Origin: Endothia cerciana | Taxonomy: Eukaryota; Ascomycota; Sordariomycetes; Diaporthales; Cryphonectriaceae | Length of the DNA stretch: 64,000 bases | Direction of reading: 5' to 3' | NCBI GenBank assembly: GCA_026119935.1 | Contig: JALRMH010000007.1 | Span: forward strand, 1-64,000 | Shown: positions 48,167 through 64,000 of the stretch, one piece after another | How the letters are laid out: each line of letters begins with the position of its first letter | Position numbering within the stretch: position 1 is the stretch's first letter | Notes under the pieces: model-generated | Told to the model about the DNA's origin: nothing | Databases searched by the model: none | The model's input: only the letters and a program-made list of their open reading frames with translations | Position numbers and translations under genes: made by a program

Positions 48167-50160
48167 CTACACCTTGCCGGCCCTAGCAGCCTTGACGGCT
48201 GGGACGTCGTCGCCCAGCGGCAGGATGTCGGGCAGCGGCCCCACGGGAGTGATGGAGAACGGGTTGATCTGCGTGTGCGACCTCGTGTAGTGGTTCTTGA
48301 TGTGGAGGAAGTTGGTCGTGTCCCTGAACGCGGCGACGTTCCAGTACAGGTTGCGCATCCACCTGTGCAGGTGCGGGTACCCTGAGCGGATGTCCCTGAC
48401 GTTACACTTGAAGTGCTGGACGTAGACGGGCTGGGGCCGGGAGGTCAGCGAGGGGCCGCGAGAGGCACAGTCCCGGGATTGGCATTTTCTTCCCCCCCTG
48501 CGCAGCGTGAAGGGGGGTTTTTTTTTTTGGGGAAAATAAATTTTAAAAAAAAAAAGGGGGGGGGGGGGTTGGGCTGGCTGGGGACATCAGGGGACAGTCA
48601 ATGGGTTTTTCTTTAGACTTACATCAAACCGGATGATAGTGACAAACCTGTACGGAGGAACCAACCAGTCAGCCACATTTTCGTCTCGTCCCACGCCGGG
48701 ACCGCCGGAGGAGGCCCCAGTCCATAAGGCTCTGGAACTCACAGCCTGATGTCGACCTCGGTCAGCTCCCTGCCCAGGTAGTACGGCCCCTCGCCCGAGG
48801 CGAGGTGCGCCTCCGCCCTGTCGAGGGCCTCGAAGAGCGCGGTGATGTTCCTGTCGTAGGCCTCCTGCGTGGTCGCGAAGCCGGACTTGTACACGCCGTT
48901 GTTGATCTTGTCGTAGTGCCACCCGTTCGCCTCGTCGATCTGGCCCTGCAGGGCGGCCGGGTAGAGCACGATGTTGCGGTGCTCCTCGTCCAGCTGGTCG
49001 TCGAACTGTGGAATACAAAAAGGAATTTTAGATCTGGGCTCGTCCTAATGTGAAAGTACCCTTGCGGGATGAAGGAAAAATTTTTTTTATTCTTTTCTTT
49101 TTCTTAAAAAAAAATAAAATCGGCTGGGGAGTTGAGGCCCACTCACCACCGTGCCGAACATGCGCAGGATCTCGCTGCTCTCATTGTTCACGATAGTCTT
49201 CTGCTTCTTGTCATACAGGACGGGGACGGTGAAGCGGCCTCCGTAGTTGGGGTCGGACTCGAAGTAGACGTCGCGGAGATGGGTGAAGTCCTCGTGGAGG
49301 GGATCCGGAATGACATTCTTGCCCTCGGCGTCGTTGTCCTCGGCCGTTGGGAAGCGCCATCCTATCAGTCTGGTTAGCATCTGTGCCTCATCTTCATAAC
49401 ATATTATATATATATTGAGAAGACCCAAGTCTCCTGAGTAGTGCTCGCTGCGGTGGGAATCCGGCATCACTCACCCTTCTCACCAAGGTGCCAGTGCACC
49501 GACGAGACGGTGATGAAGTCCTCCAGGGCCTTGAGCTTCCTGGCGATGATCACGCGGGTCGCCTGGACAGAACCGTCAGCATTAACATGGTACCCAAGGG
49601 ACGGGCCCGTGTCGTGGTCGGACAGGTTGAAGGCCCTTCCTTACCCAGGGGCACGCATAGCTGATATACAGGTGGTACCGGCCCTTCTCGGGCGGGAACC
49701 TGGCGCCGGGCTCGCTGGAGATCCACTCGCGGAACGACGACACCTGGCGCCTGAACTCGCCGGACGTGTCCTTGGGGTCGACCCAGTCTGTGACTTTGCC
49801 GGAGGCGGACTGCGGTAGAGAGAGTGTCAGCGGTGGTGAAGCCCATCCGGGGCGCGACAGAGCAGTGCGTTTTTCAGACTTTGGTGCGTGAGCCCTTCTC
49901 CGCGCCCGCTCCTCGCCGGCCGAGCTCGTACGCAGCCGGCGGTGTTCACTCACCATCCTCGTCTGGCCGAAGACTCCCGGGGCCTTTTGGGATAGCTGTT
50001 GCGGAGGATGCCGGTTGCTGTGGACGGCCGGAGTTGTCGTTACTGGAAACGCTACTTTGCGGGACAGTGGCTGTGAGGGGAAGCCACGGCCAGTCTTGGG
50101 TCGCAGAGAGCCGGCGACGGTGTTTTGCCCTGCTACCCTTGGCAAAGCTCTGAGGAACAT
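48167..50160 (-). CDS. ECM4: S-glutathionyl-hydroquinone reductase (ECM4/omega-class GST)
   Basis: Seven exons: 49954-50160, 49645-49809, 49475-49562, 49147-49361, 48743-49005, 48623-48647, 48167-48430; 1227 nt, 408 aa. Reduces glutathionyl-hydroquinones and related adducts with glutathione. The thioredoxin-fold domain has the catalytic YACPW (Cys about 122) followed by ATRVIIARKLKAL. The glutathione-binding VPVLYDKKQKTIVNNESSEI is conserved, as are the GWRFP and helical-domain NGWHYDKINNGVYKSGFATTQ motifs. The first 69 residues (MFLRALPRVAGQNTVAGSLR...) are Arg/Ser-rich without acids, suggesting a mitochondrial presequence; yeast Ecm4 lacks it. The 25-nt sixth exon is essential for frame. 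Intron 6 contains unusual T, A and G runs. The family is sure; location is inferred. Confidence 0.93.
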
Positions 50161-50889
50161 GAAATATCGGCGACGAGGTCAGGATCGCATCCTCGAGAGG
50201 GAGTTCGGTCGGGATATAAAAGCCACAGATACCGGGTAGCTGCCCGCCGTGCATGAAGATAAGTACCTAAGCAGGACGGCGAGCCAAGTGGGCAGGGAGA
50301 ATCACTAACAACTAATCACAATATACCATATATTGCACGATTTATCATTATCACCCTATCGGTTCACGAACTAGAGACTAGTTTTACTAAACTCTCGGTA
50401 ATGCAAGACCGTCTAAGGAAACGACGGCCTATACAACGGCCCCCAAGGCTGCATTGCATCCCTCGAGACGTTGGAAAGATTTCTTCTGGGATGCCTGCTT
50501 GTCAAATGCTCATCTAATGATGACATCAACGTTGGGGCTCCACTCGCCCTAACGCTTGACCGGCTTAGTAAGTAAGTGGCTTTGTTTTCTCTCAACCAGG
50601 TCAATCTCCACAGCTTGCAGGACTTCAGCGCTCATCAAAGGGACAGGACACGCGCATATGAACACGAGCATGCTCAGGATCGGATTTCCGCGTCACTAGC
50701 AGGTGCCACGCTTCATCAGTATCAATCTATTTCGAATGCATCTTGTTCTGCTGGTCTACCTAAACTGGCGGGGGCGACCACCAGTCAGGGCAAGATGCCC
50801 GCCCACCTTGGAGAGGAGTGGTCCTATGTCCGTGGTATTGTGCTGTCGTGATCCCATGCTTCCGATTCCCAACTGCATCCAGCCCGCAC
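50161..50889. other. intergenic
   Basis: Between the start of the glutathione-dependent reductase and the end of UBA1, both minus. The 91-codon frame at 50576-50851 is unrecognised. Nothing else seen. Confidence 0.4.
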
Positions 50890-53800
50890 TCACTTCGTGA
50901 TCATCACATAAGGCACCTCAACGTCCTCGCCGTCCGCACCCTCAACGACCACCTCAAAGATGACATTCTTCTGGTGCGCAGGGATAGGCTTCTTGGACAC
51001 CGTCTCGACCAGGTCCGTGAGCTTGAGGCCCATTCGAGGTTTCGTCTTGTTGGCGGGGAAGAAGGCGGCATAGAGCAGGCTGACTCCCGAGCTCAGCATG
51101 GACAGCGAGAGACCGAGCTTCTCGAACTCGGCAATGAGGTCCTGGCAGGTGATGTCTGCAAACTCGAAGCGGTCCCAGATCTTGTCCATCGTGTGCTCCT
51201 TGCCGTCTGTGCCCTTCCACGTCACCTTTGGACTAGCAATGGGCTCACCAAAGCCGAAGAAGGGCAGCGCCAGGTTGATGAAGCCGTTCTTGTACTGCTC
51301 CGTGTCGGTCTTCCCGTCCAAGACCTTGTAGAGCTCCAAGACGATCAGACCCGTGACCAGTGCGGTCGTGGTCGCTATGGCCGGGATGATCTTGCCGGCG
51401 ATAAACTTCGTCTTGTGACGATCAGCTGTCTCAATCTTGTAGTTCAGCGCGCGCAGGTTGCTTGCTGCCGTGATGAAGTCGATGTGGTGATTGGTGTCGT
51501 CATCCTTCTCAAACTCCACCGGTGTAAGCTTGAATCCTGCCATCGACTTGGGGTCGGGTATCTCGCTCGTGATCTTCTCCAGCTCTGCCTCGTCATCAAA
51601 GGCACCTCCACCCTGAGCATTGGGGTCCTGCTAACTGTCAGCAAGGAGGAAAAAGAGTCCATGTCGGCTTCATGAGCTTACGGGATCTTTGTCATCAGCT
51701 TGGATTTTGACACCAGGGTCAGGTGAGAAGTCGGGAACGATCATGGAATCCACCGCAGCCACGTATGCCGCACGACCCTTGTCATGTACATTGATATTGT
51801 AGTTGAAGGCGTGCAGGTTTGTCGCGGCAACCAGGAATTGGTAGTGCGTGTCATTGTTGATGTCAAATTTCAGTGGATCCGGAGCACGCTTGGGACCGGA
51901 CCAGAATGGTTGTCCGGTGGAATTGGTGGCATCCTTGGGGAAGTTGTAGAGGAGTTGCTGGATGGCGTTGTTGTACTGCTTCTCGAACAGCATACGAGCC
52001 CAGCTCACACAGTCTTCGAAGGTGAGCGGGCGCTCGTTCTTCAGATAGTCTCGGAGCATTGTCAGAGTCGTCTTTTGATCGCCTCCCTGCGCCATTGCGC
52101 TCTTCAGATAGTTCGGCTGAGTCAAGTACAGATTAGCAGTCTCGGCAGGCTTGACAAAAGCGGTCTCGAAGAGCTCTCGCGCCCACGCGATCGTGTGCTC
52201 GATCTTGTTGGGAAAGCTTCGCAGGGTGCACATAGGGAAGGACTGCTCGGGTGGGTCCACCGATGATGAGTACGACTCGGTGATTCCTGGCAGGACGACC
52301 TGGGTGTTGCCCTTGGTCCCAAGCGTACCGCTCTCGAGCAGCGGCTTCTTGAAGAACACACAGCGTCGGTCAACGTAGGTTCTCGCCTCCACGTTGTCCA
52401 AGGCGTTTGTGACACCATCTAATTTGGTCCAGAACTCCTCGTCGAAAATCTCCTCGGTCTCGGGACTAACGCGATCCTTGAGACAGACGATGTGTCCGGC
52501 CAGATCAGGGTTCATGAGCTGGACAGCCTCCGCTGCACAGTCGCTCTTCATCTTGCCCACGTCCTTGGACCGGAACAAGAACTGCCGGTTCAGGTTGCTC
52601 TTCTCGATCGAGTCCATATCGGTGATGGTGATGTTGCCGTCTGGTCCGGTACCGAGACCGATCATGGCCCAGTTCTTCAGCATCTCACAGCCGATGGCGC
52701 CTGCGCCGACCAAGAATTCCTTCACATTCGAAAGCTTTTCCTGGTATTCCTTGCCAAAAACGGCGATCTGACCATCATACCGGCTGCCAACCGGCGCACA
52801 TAGCTCCTCGGATCGCTTGGCGCCCTCAGGAAGCGACTCAAGCGAGTCGAAGTACATCCACTGCTTGACAGGGTGAAACTTGCCCGAGACTGCCTTGAGA
52901 ACCTCCTGTGCCGCGAGTCCACCAAAGAATGCCGCCATGGGGTTGAGGTCACCCATAGCCTGATAACTCAGCTCCATCAGCAGCTTCTCGTCGATCTCAA
53001 CCTCGATGCCTTGATCCTCTGCAAAGGCCTTGGCAGATTCCAGCACCACGGTAGCATCCTCCTTGTTCATCGGCCTCGGCCAGCGGCCCTGGGACTGTGC
53101 AAAGGCATGCAAAGCCTGGAATCCGATGTGCAGTTGCTGGGGGCGGTCGAACTTGGCAAAGTCAGACGGGACGAACTCGGGATCCTTCAACGCGGCCGAG
53201 AAGCTCTTGAAATCCATAATCTTCGGCATCTTGACCTGCTGGAACAGACCTCCTCGCTTGTACTGACCCAAGCCAGAGACATCACCGATCGAGAAGGTAT
53301 ATGGACCCTTCACTGTCACCTTCCGCGGCTCGCAGCCGTTGAGAGCCTCCATACCCTCGACTTCAGTGAACGTGACATAATCGCCGTCCTCCAGCCCGTG
53401 TCGGGTCTCGTCATTTGCAGATACAACCCCTTCCTCGTCGATTCCGGCAATGATACCGCTTAGGGTATTCTCGCCGGTCGCATCGATGACGGAAAATTTC
53501 TCGCCGAAGTCACAGAAGATGCTGCCAAACAGGCCGAATGTGTCGGCGGTGATGAGGTAGATGCCTTTCGAGTGGCAGTAGTCGCCGATTATGATCTGGT
53601 GATTCAGAGGGACGTTTGTGAGGACGACAACTTGGTATTTGTCAAATTGGGAGAGGTTGTCGGAGAGGCTGCACATGGGAGCAGGTCAGCAGATATTTCG
53701 TAGCACCCGGAAGCCAGCGTGAAGGAGGAGCATACCCTGAAGACTCGTGCACAGTGACGGGTGTGTACGCGTTTAGCTCTGCAACGCGAGGGACCGTCAC

Positions 53801-54264
53801 CTGGTCGCGGCGCTTGCCAACATCGTCGGGACGGAGGAAGAACTGAGAGGAGAGGTCTGCGATGGCGACTGGGGCGGGGTCGTAAAGGGTAAGGCTCTTG
53901 ACGCCAGCGAGGGCGACATTCTTTGCGATCTCGACACCGAGGCCCTTGAGTCCGACGATAAGCACGTTGGAGGCGCCCATACGCCTCATGGCCTCATGGC
54001 CAAGGACGTAGAGCTGTCGGCTGTAGAGAGACTCGTCGATCTCGCCACTGCCCACGACGGAGTCGTCGACCTGCATCCGGGTGACCAGGTCAACCTCGGG
54101 AAGCTTCTGGCCCTGCAAGCATCAAGGTGTACACGTTAGTGATGGCTCGAGGAACGGACAGCCAGAAGCCGAAGCCGAAGGGAGCCAGCATGAAGCAAAC
54201 CATGGTGGCGGTGTCCGTCGGGCCGACAGCTTGGAGGTGGGACAGGACATCAACTTACAGCCAT
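50890..54264 (-). CDS. UBA1: ubiquitin-activating enzyme E1
   Basis: Four exons: 54259-54264, 53736-54112, 51682-53668, 50890-51627; 3108 nt, 1035 aa. Charges ubiquitin through adenylation and thioester formation. IDESLYSRQLYVLGHEAMRRM opens the inactive adenylation half. The active ATP site is GAGAIGCEMLKNW...DMDSIEKSNLNRQFLFR (about 446-490), the catalytic Cys lies in FPMCTLRSFPNK (about 607), and the C-terminal ubiquitin-fold domain ends VPYVMITK. The chosen first exon is only ATGGCT before GTAAGT. The same frame is open upstream to an ATG at 54543, which would add 93 residues including KRKL and a repeat-derived stretch. The short start gives the usual family length and is preferred, but the extension cannot be excluded. 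Confidence 0.96.
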
Positions 54265-54408
54265 CGTCTTTTTTGGAAGAGGCAGCGAGTCCCCGTCGTC
54301 CGAGAGCTTTCGCTTCCCCAGTTTGGAGGATGAGGAAGATGCTGTCTCCAACCCAGGAGCGAGTTCGAAGTAGAGGCTGGCACGGATCCGTTCGTGCGGT
54401 GCGGTGCG

Positions 54409-54432
54409 TTGTGTTGTGTTGTGTTGTGTTGT
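54409..54432. repeat. GTGTT pentanucleotide repeat
   Basis: About five tandem GTGTT units some 150 bp upstream of the preferred UBA1 start codon. Confidence 0.85.
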
Positions 54433-55080
54433 GCTGCTCGTGTGATGTTTATGACTGAAGATTGCTTGGTTGCCTCGACGAGCGCTGGCTGAGGAGGTAT
54501 GAGGCAGCCTTGACCCCACCAAGGCTAAGCTGCGGGGCAACAAGCTGCTGGAAGCTGCCTTGTTCAGTCGGTCCCGTCTGCCACAAAAAGATGTTACTCC
54601 TGTTGAGTGTCTGAAGATGTGAGCATGTCAAGGTACAAGGCTGTTATGAATCACAAAGCAGAAGGAAATGTGCCTGTCTGGTCAAGATTCAAAGGTGATG
54701 GCAGAGGCGAGTCCTTTGACTTGGCAGCACTGCGGTGCTGCTCGGGACGTTACTGATTTGTAAACCACTCAAGGGTTAAAGACGTCAGTAGTTCCGGGGG
54801 TGACTCCTCCAGCCTGGCGTCCCTGACAAGTAAATCCGTCTGGTTCTGGTCGGCATTTGCCACTCAGCCCACCCAGACAGTCACCACCAGATGGGCCCCT
54901 TTCCCTCGAACGTTCGACCTGCGGAAACTGGTCGCACAGCCGTTGACGACAAGGGCGCCTTGGGGCGTCACTGGCGCCTGCAAGCCTCAACGACTGCCTA
55001 CTGGCAAGGGCATCCGGGCGTGCCGGGCAAGCCTAACTGAAAACCAGCCCCGTACCGGGAGCTTGATTCCATAAAATTCT

Positions 55081-55097
55081 ACTACTACTACTAACAC

Positions 55098-55133
<36 letters not shown>

Positions 55134-55135
55134 TA
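55081..55135. repeat. (ACT)n trinucleotide repeat
   Basis: About 18 ACT units with a few substitutions, intergenic between FKBP12 and UBA1. Confidence 0.9.
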
Positions 55136-55930
55136 CATTACATGTGCTATATTATCACTTCGACATTCCCAGAAGCAGTGCATGGCCAGCCCATGAGACC
55201 TAAGCCTCAGACGGGGCTCTGGAGAAATGTGGCTTGCAGTCTCAAGCAGAAACACACCGTCATAATATCCGGGCGTTCTCCTGAGTCCATCATGTTCCTC
55301 GCCCCTTATCATGATCCCTGAGCTGTCCGTTAACGTCTCACGGAGTCACCCAAGCTCGCTTAGCCGATGCCAGGTGGGAAGATTCTCCCAAAGCGCCGTA
55401 GTACTGGATCTAGGGGTAACGGCGACCTGCCGACCTCTGTTATCTACAAGATTCACGCAATCACCTATAAATACCGGACCTCTTGGGTCCCTCGGGAGCG
55501 GGCGAGTCCCGTGCGAGGTGTTCCTGAGACGTGCGACCTTGTGAAGGGGGGATACGAAGATATGCGAGAGGTATCGCGATCTCAATTATCTACGGTGGGT
55601 AGCCGTTTAATAGTGTTGCAAGATCTTGCCAGGTGCTAGACGTCTGGCTATGTATATGCAGGAGTCTGAGAGGCTCATCTGTGGCCTCCATCTCCGGGGG
55701 GCTTCATCTTTCCACTTGAGTCACTCTGAGCAGGACCATTCTTGATATGCATGGCACCATGGGTAATCATGTCAAAGATTTGACGGTTATGAAGTTATCG
55801 ATCTGCCTCCGTCTAGATTATGCATAGCGAGCGTCTCAAGACCATGCGAACTCTCGTAAGGACTGTTCCTCGCGATATCAACGCCATACCGCCCCTCATC
55901 TTCACAGAACCGCCCTCGAGGTCGATGATC

Positions 55931-56653
55931 TCAGTTGACGGCCTTCAGGTAGACGTCGCTGGAGTGTGATGTCAGTCCTGCTGTATGGCGGGCCTGCAGT
56001 CGAGGAGCCGGGTAGCAAAACTCACAAGATTAGGTTAGCGTTGGGGGGAATGTGGCCGGTGAAACCGCTGAACGATTTGTTAGCATCACCCTCCGAGAAC
56101 CCTCGTTCCGCGCCACAAGGTTATCTTGTGAGCAACTGAGAGTAGGGAGCAGGAAGGCTCTTACCGTGCACCGTAGCCGTAGTCACTGCAGCAGAGGCAC
56201 AATTAGCTTTCTTGGCTGCCCGCCGATCGGACTTCAATGGTGGCGGGAGGCTTACCTGGAGATGTCGAGAGTGGCCTTCTCGCCAACCTTCATCTGAGTG
56301 ACGCCCTCATCCCAACCTGTTGTGAAGAGTGTCAGGACCATCGCTTGGGGCAGGCAGGGCAGTTTGAGCAAACGCAGGCTGTGACTTACCCTTGATGACC
56401 TGGCCGACGCCGATTTTGGTGACAAAGTCGCCACGGCCAACAGAACTGTCGAACCTTGAGGCTAGTGTGTCAGACTGATTACACCCCTCGGAAAACAGGG
56501 ACCTCTGTGGCGAGTAGGGTCTACGTACTGCTTGCCCTTGTTGTCGGGTTTGGAGGTGTCCTTGAGGAAGCCGGTGTACTCGATGGTCACGGTCTGGCCG
56601 TTCGAGGGCTGCGCGCCGGTGCCCTCGACGTGAGTGGTCTTGGTAACGCCCAT
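55931..56653 (-). CDS. FPR1: FKBP12 peptidyl-prolyl isomerase
   Basis: Six exons: 56529-56653, 56390-56454, 56256-56316, 56165-56185, 56026-56067, 55931-55958; 342 nt, 113 aa, the usual FKBP12 length. Cytosolic proline isomerase and receptor for FK506 and rapamycin. Conserved pocket elements are visible in order: VTIEYTGFL, FDSSVGRGDF, VGQVIKGWDEG, YGYGARGFTGHIPPNANLIF and DVYLKAV. The many short exons (21, 28 and 42 nt) mean no single open frame covers the gene, so it is easy to overlook. All junctions are GT-AG and in phase. No signal peptide is present, which separates it from the secretory FKBP2 type. Confidence 0.95.

Positions 56654-64000
<7,347 letters not shown>

Larger units (their letters stand above)
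54265..55930. other. intergenic, UBA1 promoter side
   Basis: It holds a GTGTT pentamer repeat, an ACT trinucleotide array and small unrecognised frames (54769-54990, 55346-55639). No gene supported. Confidence 0.4.

Overview
The window is nuclear DNA of a filamentous ascomycete (Pezizomycotina), most likely a Sordariomycete. The evidence is short GT-AG introns (about 50-330 bp), GC-rich coding sequence, a two-subunit-in-one-chain isopropylmalate isomerase, and a head-to-head pair of chitin synthases with myosin-like N-terminal regions, an arrangement known from several mould genomes. Species cannot be fixed from the sequence. I rebuilt exons by hand from donor/acceptor signals; for every gene reported as intact the exon lengths sum to a multiple of three.

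Layout, left to right. 0.4-2.0 kb: LaeA-like methyltransferase (-). 2.0-4.8 kb: gene-poor, with a decayed fungal rhodopsin-fold membrane protein. 4.8-7.5 kb: CDC45 replication factor (+). 8.6-9.4 kb: broken short-chain dehydrogenase (+). 10.5-11.6 kb: hemerythrin-like protein (+). 13.1-14.6 kb: neuronal calcium sensor NCS-1 (+), convergent with a long-chain acyl-CoA synthetase (15.3-17.5 kb, -). 19.2-20.3 kb: METTL21/EFM-type protein methyltransferase (+), convergent with LEU1 isopropylmalate isomerase (20.6-23.1 kb, -). 24.7-28.2 kb: ribosome-biogenesis GTPase BMS1 (-). 30.0-30.4 kb: tiny I9/PBI2-type proteinase inhibitor (+). 30.8-32.3 kb: mitochondrial PDH-kinase-like protein (+). 32.8-38.4 kb and 41.9-47.7 kb: divergent class VII-like and class V chitin synthases sharing a 3.5-kb promoter region. 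48.2-50.2 kb: ECM4-type glutathionyl-hydroquinone reductase (-). 50.9-54.3 kb: ubiquitin-activating enzyme UBA1 (-). 55.9-56.7 kb: FKBP12 (-). 56.7-64 kb: no gene I can support.

Most genes are independent housekeeping functions (replication, ribosome assembly, ubiquitin activation, leucine synthesis, lipid activation, cell wall). I see no metabolite cluster, phage-like, CRISPR or transposon system. The only clear functional neighbourhood is the divergent chitin synthase pair, whose two promoters carry an identical 22-nt element in the same orientation relative to transcription. The most unusual bulk feature is about 25 poly-C/poly-G runs of 10-17 nt, all in non-coding DNA and many in introns. 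I found no convincing undescribed system; the findings are leads, not discoveries.
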